DNA of 64,000 bases from Daphnia carinata (taxonomy: Eukaryota > Arthropoda > Branchiopoda > Diplostraca > Daphniidae): positions 3,652,517 through 3,716,516 of the forward strand of contig NC_081339.1 of the NCBI RefSeq assembly GCF_022539665.2. Reading direction: 5' to 3'. Positions 9,765 through 22,784 of the stretch are shown piece after piece (the stretch's first letter is position 1; every line of letters begins with the position of its first letter). The notes beneath the pieces are model-generated. The model did not search any database. It was not told the origin of the DNA and worked only from the letters and a program-made list of their open reading frames with translations. The translations under genes and the position numbers were made by a program.

Positions 9765-12700
9765 ATGGCCGCAATGAACTCTGCCTGGCGTTTTGGTGAT
9801 AGATACATCGTTAAAAAGTTGGCGGCTAAATCACGTTTAGCGTTCACGTTCCGACATGCCAGGCCTATTAGCCCGTACTGTGAGTTTTTTAATTGATTTT
9901 GTTTGCTTGCTAATCAACGTACACACGTTTCAACATGTCGTTTGAATTTCGAGATGGAACGATGTCGAGTGGCGTCTACCGGTTGTCAGGACGCTATCCC
10001 AGAGAGTTTGGACGTCTTGGAGCTACGAGGAACCTTTCTACGATGAGCAACTTTGAACGACTTCCTTTCAAAGTAAATAACTTGATGCAGTTGAAAAAGA
10101 CACGTAGTTTTCAATGATTGAATTTTTTGGGGTGAATAAAGAAAAAGGCTTTCATGGAGAGACCCATTCACGTCTCGTTGGAACGGTCGTTGAAATCTCC
10201 GTTTGCTTTACGGAGTCAGTTGAGGAACGCCAAACGAGTTGTCATCAAGTTGGGTCAGTTTTTTTTTTCGATACTGGACATTACATTCATTTTAAATTTC
10301 AAATTATTTGTGATATTTTCAGGTTCAGCTGTCATCACTCGAGAGGATGAATGCGGTTTGGCACTTGGCCGATTGGCTTCCATCGTCGAACAGGTGGCCG
10401 AATTGCAAAATGAAGGCAGAGAATGTTTGATGGTGACGAGTGGGGCCGTCGCTTTTGGCAAACAGAAGCTAGCTCACGAACAGACGCTATCGATGAGCAT
10501 GAGAGAGACTCTTCATCAACGAGACAGGGTAATTCGTTTGTTTCAATTATTTTCGTTTTCGGCATGTTAATGATGGAACATTTTACAGCATAGTAGCAGC
10601 ACAAAGCCTTTTTTCGTGATTGAACCGAGAGCCGCTGCAGCTGTGGGTCAGTCGGGATTGATGAGCCTCTACGACGCCATGTTTTCTCAGTACGGCGTGA
10701 AGATCGCTCAGGTGTTGGTGACGAAACCTGATTTCTATAACGAAGAAACTCGACGTCATTTGGCTAGCACGGTGTCTGAACTGATTAGCCTCAACATCGT
10801 GCCAATCATCAACACGAACGATGCCGTCTCTCCACCACCGCTGGCCGACGAAGACTTGGCTGGGGTTAGTCCTATCCCATTAAATGAAATTTGAAATCGT
10901 TTTTAATTGGAACACTTAAATTGCAGGTGATTAGCATCAAAGACAACGATAGTCTGGCGGCTCGATTAGCGGCTGAAGTCCAGGCCGATCTGTTGATTCT
11001 CATGTCGGATGTCGACGGAATCTACACGTGCCCGCCGTCGGAGGAAGGAGCCCGACTCATCAACACGTACAGCCCTAATCACGCGGTTAATATACAATAC
11101 GGCAAGAAATCTCGTGTTGGGTTAGGTGGGATGGACTCTAAGGTATTTCCTTTCGAAAATTTACATGTTCTGATGGGTCAACTATTTGTCTTCAATAATA
11201 GGTTCGTTCAGCGTGCTGGGCGTTGGAGAAGGGCATCTCTGTCGTCATTTGCAACGGGATGGCCGAGAATGCAGTGCGAAACATAATAGCTGGCCGTAAA
11301 TTAGGCACATTTTTCACTGATTGTAAAAACGGTGGGGTCAGCATTGAAAGCGCAGCTGAACACGGTAAATTTTAAATCGATATTATTAAAAATCAACTAG
11401 ATACTGCGACAAAATATCATGTTGCTCATATGTATGATAAATCGATCATACGAGACAACATTGTTATTGGCCCCACTTTGGGTAGTCATTTCGAGCTTGG
11501 CTAGTTCCTGTTTGATCTATTTTCTTTTTATAGATGTAAAACAAGCGTATCGTATGACGTGCAATGATGCGGATGACTTGCCTAGTAGACAGGCAATTGT
11601 TTTAACGGGAAAACGATTTATGATCAAGGGCAGTTATCGGATAACGTTAATGTTTTGCTGAGGATCCCGTTCGGACTTGTTTAATCATTTTACAACGTAA
11701 ACCGTGTTTCTTGATGGTTTTCGTTACCTGTTTTATGGCCGCAATTCCATCTACTTTAATCCAGTGCTAGAAGTGACAAGGTTACGTCTCAATTACGTGT
11801 AAACTCCAAGACACACATTTTATGGCGTAGTTTGACGTTATTTTTATAAACAATTCATCGTTAAGCCAGAACTTGTACAAGATTGTTTTAAATCCCTTAA
11901 AGCCTGATCTATTTCACGTGTGTAATTACGATTGACCTTTCAGAAGCTAAAGCGCTTACCGGATCTGTTCTTGCTGGCGTGTCGCTTCCTAATGAAATTC
12001 CTGTACAAAATGAGCTGGAAAACTATTGGCTCAGGTGGATCAGATTTGTCTACTATGTCCTTTCCCTACACCGTGCGTGTGCGTGTGTGTGTCTATATCG
12101 ATCGTTAATTTAGGAGACGCAATGTCGTTCTTAAAGCTCTAGCACGTCCAGGTTTATTAGACCGATCGCGTACCTTGTTTCTGCGTCCAATCAACAAGCC
12201 AATCAATAATGATTAATATCCTTGCCACCTAATTTCAGTAGATTGAATGATTGAATAGTATCTTTCTAATTTCTAATTGTTGTTTTCTTATACAGCGCGT
12301 GATGGCGGTCGCCAATTGCAGAACCTGACGGGCAGCCAACGTTCGGATATCATTCAGAATTTGGCGGAATTGCTGTTGGAGAGACAGCCGCAGATTCTCA
12401 AGGCCAATTTAGAGGATTTAAAAATTTTAAACGAAATGTCTACGGTGAAAAGCGGTGGTGTTGTTCCCCTTCTCGGTCGTCTCACGCTCACGCCGGCCAA
12501 ACTGAAAAGCTTGAGCGACGGATTAAAGCAAATCGCGGACAGCAGTGCCGACATTGTTGGCCGTGTCGTGCGACGCACTTTGCTGGCCAAAGGTCTTGAA
12601 CTGACTCAAGTGACGGTCCCCATAGGCGTTTTGCTCGTCATTTTCGAGTCACGACCAGATGTTTTGCCTCAAGTAAGTAGAATACGTTTCAATCAATTTC

Positions 12701-14923
12701 GGTCAAAACATTTCAAGAATATTTCGAGTTTTGCTGCTCATCTTTTCACGTATGTAGGTGGCGGCTTTGGCCATTGCATCGGCTAATGGGTTATTGCTGA
12801 AAGGCGGCCATGAAGCTTCCCATTCCAATCAAATCCTGATGGATGTCGTCCGCCAAGCCCTGGATACAGCAGGAGTCCCTCAGGCCGTGTCGTTGGTAAG
12901 GAGGAATAATTTTTATTGGTGCTGTTATCCAACGTCTTTTTCTCTATACGATGTGAGGGAGAGAGAGAGAGAGAAGAAACCCATTTGGTCGTATTTACTC
13001 ACGATAACCACCTCATCGTAGTGCATTATGTATAGGAGACTCTTCTCATTCTTACTTGACACGTTGGACGCGCCCTTTCGACGCTTATATCTCTCTTTCT
13101 TACGTAATACGACGCAGGGTCTATTATAGAATTCCGTTTTCAAGTTTTCTTTATAATGTTGTAAAATGGGCAGACGTGGAGGAGGAGAGAATGAAAGAAA
13201 AAGCTGATGTTCAAAGTCGAGAAGAATCCTTTTAGCCCTATACGACGCCAGGCGAATTGAATCTAAAGTTTGAAAAGAAAAAAGGGACTTGGTCATAAGA
13301 ATATTGCGAGTTTAAAACGTGATTTTAAAACATTATTTTTTTGTATGTATAGGTTTCGACTCGCGAAGAGATCAGCGACCTGTTGACGATGGACCAGTAC
13401 ATTGATTTGGTGATTCCGCGCGGATCGGGCGAGCTGGTTCGCTCTATCCAACAGCAGAGCCGCAATATCCCCGTGCTCGGTCACGCCGAAGGAATTTGTC
13501 ACGTTTTCGTTGACAATGAAGCCGATCCCTTTAAAGCCCTGAAAATAGGTAAATTGTTTTCAATTTCGAAATACGTCAAAATTAGAATGTATTCACCAGA
13601 GCACAGAATACGTTACTGAAGGAAGTCTGTTTGAATAGCAAAGATTGCTCAGTCACGAGCTTATGCGAAATTCAAACGTAGAAACTACTTTTGGGTAGAC
13701 AAAACTTTGTTGAGGTTGATATGCTTGTGAAGAAAGTTTTTGAAACAAAAAAAAAATGTTTGCTTCATCAACTGTCACACGAACAAACTCAAGAGTGTGC
13801 GCTGTCAAAGTTGATTGCCTTTTGTTACGATCCTGTACCTTTTGTTTTCTTAATTATTAGTGAGGGATGCCAAATGTGACTATCCATCAGCTTGCAATGC
13901 AATGGAGACCTTATTGATTCACGAGGATTTACTGGGCAATACCGGAGGTAGTGGATCCAGCACAGGGACGTTCTTTGCGGATGTCTGCTCCATGCTCAAA
14001 AATGAAGGGGTAAGATATTTTAGGCAATCTGCAATCAACTAATTGATAATATCTTCTCATCGTAGGTGAAAATCTATGCCGGTCCTTCGTTGAGTAAACA
14101 CCTGACATTTGGACCACCACCTGCCAAGTCGTTACGCACGGAATACGGCGGTTTAGAGTGCACCGTCGAAGTCGTCAAGGGCCTACACGAAGCCGTCGAG
14201 CACATCCATCGTTACGGCAGTTCGCACACTGACTCGATTGTCACCGAAAATCGTAAAAAAAAAATCAAACATGTTCATTTTAAATAGTTTAACAATGTTC
14301 TGGGTTGATTTTGATTCAAACAGGAGAGAAAGCTGAACAATTTCTCAATAAGGTGGATAGTGCCTGCGTCTTTCATAACGCCAGTACGCGTTTCGCGGAC
14401 GGCTATCGATTCGGATTGGGTAAAATATCTGTTTTATTTCCTGCCATTTCTTTCTATGAAATTACGATCGAATGATGTCCTGTGATATGAAAAAAAGGGG
14501 GGTATATGAGAAAGAACCAGAAAGCTGCTTATAGCTATTTGGGTGGAGGCGGAATGGTTTTGCGTTGGATTATTGTCGCCCGCTTGTCATTATCGTTCTT
14601 TTTGAGCTTGGCTTTCATCTGTTCTTTTTCTTGTTGTCTTATCTCATTTTCTTTTTTTTGTGTGCGTGTGTGTGTGTCTGTGTGTATGGGGTATATATAT
14701 CCAATTTATTTTGATTGCTCTTTTGCTATCAGGAGCCGAAGTGGGGATCAGCACTGCCCGGATTCATGCCCGCGGTCCAGTGGGCGTCGAAGGTCTACTG
14801 ACATCCAAATGGGTTCTTCGCGGATCGGGAGACGCGGCTTCTGATTTCGGACCGAATTCCGGCAAAGGGTTTCTTCATCAATCTCTATCGATCGATGCTA
14901 AACATCCCATTTCTGTTGATTGA
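9765..14923 (+). CDS. ALDH18A1: Delta-1-pyrroline-5-carboxylate synthase (P5CS), bifunctional
   Basis: Exons: 9765-9879, about 9954-10072, 10148-10253, 10323-10528, 10589-10864, 10927-11142, 11202-11364, 12296-12672, 12758-12895, 13353-13548, 13861-14009, 14066-14252, 14324-14419, 14733-14923. All phases match; about 844 residues against about 795 in mammals. The enzyme phosphorylates glutamate and reduces glutamyl phosphate to glutamate semialdehyde/P5C for proline and ornithine synthesis. Residues 1 to about 95 are basic and Ser/Arg-rich, fitting a mitochondrial presequence. The N-terminal glutamate 5-kinase domain shows [32 protein letters not shown] and [15 protein letters not shown]. The C-terminal reductase domain shows [21 protein letters not shown] and [11 protein letters not shown] with the catalytic Cys at about residue 621. 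It ends KHPISVD. Exon 2's acceptor is uncertain (9954 or 9969). The introns at 11365-12295, 12896-13352, 13549-13860 and 14420-14732 are the longest; the last contains GT repeats. Confidence 0.96.
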
Positions 14924-17900
14924 AAAAAGATGAAAGAATTTTTGACGTGTGTCGTAAGAGTTGTATAATGATATTCTACGGTGTGACTGAAGAATTTCTG
15001 TAATACCGCCAGCAGCTGCCCGTGGCTTTTGATGAAACGTCTGCCTTGTGTGTCGTGTAACAGTTAACATAGTTCTTTGAATAGCGACGGTGCGTATGCA
15101 ATAAGAAAAATATAACAAGAGTTAAAAGTGTATAATCGATTCAGAAATTTATTTTAGATTTTCTTCACATTCAAAGTCAACGGCTACTCGCTCGCTATTT
15201 TGTAGAGTTACATAATGAGCGTATAAGACATTTAAAAGGACACAGGTAAACGAAGAGCAAATGTCAAGGGATCGATATCTAAAAGCAGCGGGAAAAATCA
15301 ATGTCCTCGAAATGTATCCGTCCATTTTGCTCAGCAAAACAAACGCGAAAGAAAAACTAGGAAAGAAAAAAAAATATGAAAAGACGGGAAGTAGGGCATC
15401 GACTCTGCATAGATACGATGTGACACTAAACCAGAAACCTAGGCTCTTAAATAAGGAACACCTCATAGGCCCAATGAATAGTAACTATAAATAAAAATGT
15501 TCCCGCATTTCGACGGGCGTTGGGTCTGATTAGATTTGCAAGAAAAATCAACGCCCAGCAGATGCAACTATGGAGGCATAGGGTACCCATGCGGGTGGTA
15601 TGGGTTGCGCAGCGACATATAGGCCCACAATGTTATACAAAGCTAGCAGCTGTAACACTTAAAAAAGGCTCTGTTATTCCACATGGAGGCCTAATAGGCG
15701 ATGCGATCGATTTTGCCCGTATTATAACGGGGCATTGATCCCTTATATGCACTGTTAAATTTCAGCTGTTTCAAACATAGGCCAGCCGCACAGACCTACA
15801 TATTACGACTATGCAAAGTAAATAAGAATTAATGCGAGGCTATTGGGTTTATGGTCGTAATTTACAGCGTTCGTGACTTTTGTCTCATAGTAAATTGGAA
15901 CGAAAAGCAGATTATTTAGAGACAAAATCAGAGCAGTCAATTGCCATCCACTTTTTAATTAGAAGTCGTGCTGTACGAACGACAACAAAAGACGGCGGCA
16001 AACATGCACAACATTGTTTTAGAAAAAAGGACCAGTTTCTATACGCCTTTTTAAAAAATCCCAAATATTCTAGAACAAAATGTACCCTGACTATGTGATG
16101 TATGATAAGAATCCATCCTGCTTTGCATTTCCTTTGCTTTGCTGAGACCAACGCAAATTGAAACGATAAAGAAAACAGAAGAATGTACACCTTCGTGTCT
16201 GATGGTCTTTTAGTACATTTCAGACGGAATAATAAGCCAACCAGGAAAACAAAAGGGACTTACGATTAATCAGCATACAACAGACACCCACACACACAAA
16301 AAAAAATTAATTTTCTGTATTCAACGAGTATTCATTTCGTGCTAAGGAAAAACAGCTTGTCCTGACACTGTAATCATTCTTGGCCGTATCACCTGCTTCA
16401 CAACATCATTTCATTGTTTATTAATAAATCGCTAATACATGCACATGCATAGATAAGTAGGCGACACGTGTGGTACCTAATCGGCCCGTGTGTACCGCAT
16501 CAGACAGACGTAGAGGCCTTTAGTGTTTAGATTCAGGTGCCATTCACGGAGGGCAAACTGTTCTATTAGACTCTATGCATATGCTCATCTGTAGATAGGC
16601 TGAAATGCCTGGCAAAGAGCTCTTATATTTTCAATCGTTTCGCTGCCGTTCGTCCTAGCGTGGTTAATACGTAAACACAAGGAGCGAAAAAGGTTGAGGC
16701 CAAATGGAATAAACAACTGAAACGAAAGCTTTATACGTATAATGTATTCAAATGATATCCGCGCATTAAATGTTTGAATGTTGATAGAGAGCTGAAATCG
16801 AAAGATTGTTTGATACGAGTGATATATTACGTGCACCAAACTCTATCGGTCTGCTGTGGACCTTTTCTTTATTTAGCTGATACTCTCTATTTATGTTCTA
16901 CACGCGTTTAAATTGAATACTCTTGCACGTTGCGAGTTCAACTATTTTGAATAGCTTTTGTTTCGTATAAAAAAAAAAAAAAAGAAAACTAACATGTAGA
17001 AACGTACGCAGGACGTCTCAATGCGAGTTATTGATTTGGTTTTAACACCCCCCTCACTAGATCTGTTTGTATATTGAGGCTACACATTAAATGTAACGGC
17101 CATCTCAACGACTGGTAACCTGCCAACGAACGTGAAGGATTAGAGTCTCAATTGTAATCAGAGAATGGAAAATGAGCTTTTGATGTTACAGTCTACATAC
17201 ACGCAACCTATACCGAAAGGCGTGACCTAAATGTATCTCTGGCTTTACACCCTCATGTCTCTTTATAGCCCCACTGAAAAATAAATATAGATTGCTGACC
17301 TTTACGCTCTGTCTATATGAACATCCTCTCCCAATAAATCCTAGAAGTTTCTCTATACTTTCATACCGACGTGACTTCGGCACCAATAATTAATACTATC
17401 GTTGCTCATATTCGCTTCCGGTGCCTATAATAGAACATCTTTGCATCTCCGAGTCATCGTCATACGCCTCCCTCTTGTGCAAAGCTGATAAACCATTGAT
17501 AGTCTCTAATTGTAAATCCTCTTTTTTCGTTCTCTTTATAATTGACTGTGATGTCGTCAACAGGCCATAGCTGAACACTGGGGATTAACCTTTAATAGGA
17601 GATCCTCTGTTATAGGAGATTCTATCGCTGTACACCATCATATCGTAGGACGGCAAAGAGCTATTCGAAATAATAACGGTGCTGCATCACGTATGTGGGT
17701 GTACTCGCTGGTGGGGGGGTATTTCAACCGAAAGTTGAGTCTTTGATGTGTCTTTGAAGTTGTCATCTTTATGTGCATAAAGCGCGTTCTTCGTTATTAA
17801 TGAAAGCAGTCAATGGCGGATGTATAAAGATTGAAGAAGACTATACATGTTCGCGTCTACTGCAGCCATGAAAAAGAAATCTAATATTCAAAACATGCAT

Positions 17901-20608
17901 GAAAAAAAAAAGTTCGTTCACAGTTAATTACTTATTAAATTTCATGTATGAAATACTTTACTCGTCGGAAAGTTTTTAATGCCAGAAAAGTTATCCACGA
18001 TTTTTGGGCGCTGCGTGTAACAAGAATTTCCTAAAATGCGATAAATAAAGGTGACCGCAAGAAGTTCTGCTTGATATAAAAATTAGAAAAGATAAATTGC
18101 ATACTGTATATGACAACTTATAAATAGATCCTTCTACACATACCGTTTTATAGTTGATAACATATTTTGAAAGTCGTCACTGATCCCCACAATTATGGAG
18201 ACACGCCTACGTCAGCTGCTGACACGACGTTGTTCCCAACCAACTATGTGTAGAGATTTTACTTGCGTACCGCGTGTGCAGATGGTTATTGATCCGACAA
18301 TACAATCCCGCATCCGCTCGTACCAACCACGAAAACTATCGGTCCCTATAATTTATTTCCTAATTCTTCATTCAGCATCAACACCGAAATTCTTCCCACG
18401 TTTTATTCCTATGTCAACAGAGCTAACTCGATTATCACTTACAAAAATGCAAATCGACTTACCTTATGCAATTTAAACATATTTTCATATCGACACGATT
18501 TGTTTGTGTCATTCCCAGGAAATGCAGTTGAGGCGCTGTGCCTGACAGTTACCGGAATCAAATTTCTTTTTCAATCCTCCATTTCATCTGCCATCCGATC
18601 AAAAAATTCTTTATTAAATTTTATATACTATCTCAAAATTTTAAAAACTATCTAGACTTACGGAAACATTTTACGTATTCGCTGAGATATTGCTGAGGAT
18701 ATTTCTCACGTCCTTTGTACAGTCTGCATGATTTATATTACCTGCTATATATCTGTCCTTGCGTATTTTTTCGTTAAGCATTTTATCATTCGTTTGTTTA
18801 GATAAATACGGTCTGACATGTATCATTTCCTCTACAACCACTCTGCCAATAAACCACCTGGATAACACTTGTTTATGCAGGGCTAGAACTCAATCGCCTC
18901 TCAACTACCAACAACTGAAATAATCAAATATAAATTATTTGGGCAAAACATAAAAAACTTAGTTAATACATTACATAATAAACAACATTTCCAAATGGAT
19001 CCTAGTGCAGCTCAACAACCGGATGATGTTGCTGCTATTCATGTCACGTGAGACGCTGTTTAGATATCATAGTTATATAAGCATAGTTATATATAGTTTG
19101 ACATACTCAATACTCCCACGACGCTTCCAAGTATAGCATTATAGCCAATATATATGTACAACTCTATGATGCAGATTTCCCACGGGCAGCGTTGTTTTTT
19201 TCTTCTGCTAGTATCCCTTATGTGCCATTTTCTTTTCTACAGCTTCTTGTCTTTTTTTGGTAGTGAATGATAGTCCAGTTTTTGTATTATGTCTAACGGC
19301 CGCACACGAACTGGATACCTAAAAAAAAAAAAAAAAAAAAAAAAAAGGAAAACGAAAGAAAAAAACAAACGCAAAATGAGTCTACAGAGCAATACCGAAC
19401 GTGATGCCGTCATCACAAACACATAGGGAAGACGTTCGCTTGATATAATATGCTGGAGGATTCTGGAGGCGGCACACGCCGGGAATTATCATTCGAGCTA
19501 GCCTACCCATATTATATGTCTTCCTCTATATATAGAGAACGTGATTCTCTTTCCTCGGTAGCCTTTTGCTGCCGTGACATCAGACACAGGCCCTTACGTA
19601 ACAGAATAGCCCATGTGCAAGTTTCTTGTTGGAACTTACATCTCCTGATTGGATTCTCCGCTTTTGGCAGGCTGATTTGGATCATTTAACAGTGGCAAAT
19701 GAGGGAACAAAAAGGTGGCACGACAGACATCTGGCTACAAGGACGCCTCTTTCACGTTGGAGCAAGATGACACCCAAACGTTGCATATTAAGAAACCTAA
19801 AATGGACGAAAAAGTAAACAGTAAACTAGTCATAAAAGCAAGCACTTTTTTACTGTTGCAATGCTCATCTTTCTTTTTTGTTTGTAACGAATTACATTAG
19901 AAAGTGGAGCATTATGAAGGAATAGTTGAATGAGTAAAGAAGGTTGGGTAAGCAAAATTCCAAAATGGCCGCCACGTTCTTCACTGTCCCCCCTAGGAGG
20001 AAATATGGTGATAAAAACGTGAAAAAAAACACAAAACAAACCTACCACAGCACACGTACAAAGCCATCGGTTCGAATAAAAAATTTAACCTTTTTCGAGG
20101 TATGTAACCCAAATTTCGATTGATTGAAAATTTAAAATCGTTAACTACACGATAGGTGAAATATTTCAAAGCATCTGATGAATTTCACATAAATATACGT
20201 CATTTAAAAATGAAACAGTCGAAATATTTAGGCTCTACTCACGACAACTTACCTATATCGCGAGAAATCCACAGTGCAATGGACAGCAATCGCAAACAAA
20301 AGACGAGCGGCAAACGGGAGGTCGTCCTTTAAAAATTAGAATACTATTGTTTCCACCTGTTATAAACAATAAAAACGATTTGAAATAAGTTTGTTAAAAT
20401 GTAAACTTTGATTGTAACTGGAACAAACAAATCGGCTGAAAACAACTCGAATTCACGATGAATACATGCTGTTAGCAGGATACCTCAGCAGCAGCAATAA
20501 AGTCCAAGCTTTTCAACTCTTCAATTCATATACGAAATTTCTCAAATTTCCTTGGTTCACTCATCGATATTTGAACAACTTCGTCGTTCTGATCTCCTAA
20601 CTTCGAAA
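14924..20608. other. 3' flank of P5CS and intergenic DNA
   Basis: An AATAAA at 15490-15495, followed by GT-rich DNA, could end the P5CS transcript with a 3' UTR of about 570 nt. The rest is AT-rich with no supported gene. One weak first-exon candidate is 18995-19047 (ATG, 17 codons rich in A, D and Q, then donor GTGAGA). A 26-nt A tract lies at 19321-19346. Open frames near 15520 and 19450 are short and unsupported. Confidence 0.45.
15515..15556. repeat. Small inverted repeat (hairpin)
   Basis: GGGCGTTG at 15515-15522 is perfectly complementary to CAACGCCC at 15549-15556, with a 26-nt loop. It lies just behind the candidate P5CS polyadenylation signal. It may be chance or a small structured element. 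Confidence 0.4.
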
Positions 20609-22619
20609 ATGGAATATTTTATCAAATTCTTTGCATGCGTCCAATGGGTGATAGATATCCTGGATTATATCCACATCGGTGGAAGAAGCGAACCCAGCAC
20701 GGAAGCCACGTCAACGGTCTTCCAGATTGATGATGATGCTGCCCAGCAAAACCAGGAGTCTACGCCGATGACAACCCAGACTACGGATGTGTCCGCGCAA
20801 ATGGACACCGAAAACCAAAACGCCCGCGAAGAACAGCTGATTGGCGAAATCTCTGATTTGCAAGAACAATTGAAAGCGGCACATTCTGCCAGCGATCAAT
20901 CGAGACGTAAAGCGGATAAATTCGCGGAGAAGCTTGTTCATTGTGAATCTAAATATCACCAAGAGATTGCGGAGCTAACGAGAAAAATGTCTGACGAAAT
21001 CATCGACAAAGAGGTGAAAGTAACGGAGATGCACGTCGAATACCATGAACGAATTGCTGACCTGGAGCTTTCTAACACCATGCTGATGGACCAAATCCTC
21101 CAGTTGGAAATGGAAAAGGCTTCTCGTCCACAGGGCGATTCGAGGCAGCCGGACAATCTCGATGCTTCTCTTGCAAAAATCGTAAGTATCCAAGAGCACT
21201 TCTCTACCCTGGATATTGCCTCAGAACACTCGAAAAGGACAGTGAATCACGTTCTGGAACAAATAAAGGAAGAAATTGTTTCTGTTAGTCCACAACCCGA
21301 CATGGAAAAGCAAAAATTGATCAAAGACTTGCAAATCATCCAATCCGAAATGGAAACTGAAGTTGGCACTCGGGGATGCGATGAAAACGATTGCGAAAAT
21401 GGAACAAGACCGAAGTCTTATGATCGCTGCTGAATCCCAAATGAAGATCCTCGTTGATGATAAAGATTTACTTTTGGCTACGAAAGATGCAGAATTAAAA
21501 GAACTGCGAACGTCACTCGAACTAGCTGAAAAGAAATCCCAAACTCAACTTGTAAAGGCTCCTGGAAGAGATGTCGGATGTGGTACTGACGATTATCCTC
21601 AACCTGTAAAAGCTGAAAGACGCGATGTCGCATGCGGGACGGATGACCTTACACTACTGCCCGTCACTAACAAAATCAAAGAAGAAACCGCAGCAGACGG
21701 CAAACCATCAGCTAAAAAACGCGCGGCTCCAATAAAACATGCAACCCCATCGGAAAAAGTCCAGGCCGATGAGGTCAAGCAGGACGAACGTGCAGCCGAA
21801 CCTATTAACGATTCAAAGAGAGAAGAAGTCCAGGCCGATGAGTCCAAACAGGAAGAACGTGCAACTGAATCTGTCGAGAACAAAACACCTGTGGAAACGG
21901 AATCGAAAAATGAAACTGTGACGAATGAACTTGCGGTAACAGAGTTTCCTCCACTACCTGCCGCACGTCAACCGGTTGTTAATCCACTCGTAGTTCCCCC
22001 TTCACCTGATTGCAAACGCAAGCAGAAACCGAAGGAGGGTAACACGGCCAACCCGGCAGCAAGAAAAGCGGCGATTCCCACTCCAACTGGGCAACAAACT
22101 GCTAAACCAAACGCCGTACCTGCAAAAGACAAAGTAGCCACATCTCAAGCACCAAAGGCCAGTTTTGTTATTACCTCCAAACAAATACAACAAACCGAAA
22201 GTATAGGCAAACTGGTGCTCTTGGAGATCCCTCAGGCCCATTATGGTCGTGTTATAGGCCGTGCAGCTGAAAATGTCAAACGCTTGCAGCAGAGTCACGG
22301 GGTATGGATGAAATTCGCAGCAAGTACGACGAACAAAGAAGCCAATGATTTGAACATCACTGGAGGCACTCCAGAAAAACGTCGAGCTGCAGCGCGGGAA
22401 GTCATTGAAGCTTTGCCGGTGACCATTGAATGTTCTAACGTTGACTTAAAGCAGCTTCGTAATCCGAAGTTTAGAGACCCCAACAGCGGTTTCTTCGTAA
22501 AGATCCAACGTCCTCGCACACCTGACGAGAAGCTGCTCATCTCGGGACGATTGAACGACTGCCGAAAAGCTTTCGATCTTCTTGCTGGCGTGACCAATAC
22601 TCCTCCCCCTACCAAATAA
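20609..22619 (+). CDS. Intronless coiled-coil protein with KH-like domain, in two overlapping frames
   Basis: Frame A runs from the ATG at 20609 (or upstream without ATG) to a stop at 21433. Frame B is open from 21321 to a stop at 22619. Together they give about 670 residues. Frame A starts with a hydrophobic segment (MEYFIKFFACVQWVIDIL), then a Gln/Thr/Asp-rich linker, then a long heptad-rich coiled coil from about 20830. The coil continues without loss of character in frame B (MKTIAKMEQDR..., KELRTSLELAEKK), so a +1 change near 21360 joins one protein. Frame B then has two DVxCGTDD motifs, a charged repeat region, a Pro-rich stretch (FPPLPAARQP) and a KH-like domain near the C-terminus (HYGRVIGRAAENVKRLQQ). 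The usual GxxG loop reads G-R-A-A. The absence of introns suggests a retrocopy or a retroelement-derived gene. RNA binding is inference. A strong donor-like GTAAGT at 21182 lies inside the coil. Confidence 0.7.
21759..21880 (+). repeat. Internal 69-nt coding repeat
   Basis: GTCCAGGCCGATGA occurs at 21759 and again at 21828, a period of exactly 69 nt (23 codons). Both copies encode VQADExKQxERAxE with mostly conservative changes. It lies in the disordered, charged region of the KH-like protein, and looks like an in-frame tandem duplication. Confidence 0.75.
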
Positions 22620-22784
22620 ATTTGTTTTAACAGTTAAGGCCCTTATTAATTTCTCTAAGCTGATTGAATGGAATGGATGACATGCGTTTATGTCTTGGCT
22701 GTGCCTTGTGAATATCTTGTATCGGTGTGATGAATGAAGCATTCAATTTGCAACATTATGTATCTGAATGCCTAAATCATCACT

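Noticed and set aside
20061-20085. GGTTCGAAT as a possible tRNA T-arm
   Set aside because: No matching stem, anticodon arm or acceptor pairing could be built around it.
21182-21187. Consensus donor GTAAGT inside the KH-like gene as a true splice site
   Set aside because: The frame and the coiled-coil pattern continue straight through it, and no acceptor restores the second frame better than a single +1 change does.
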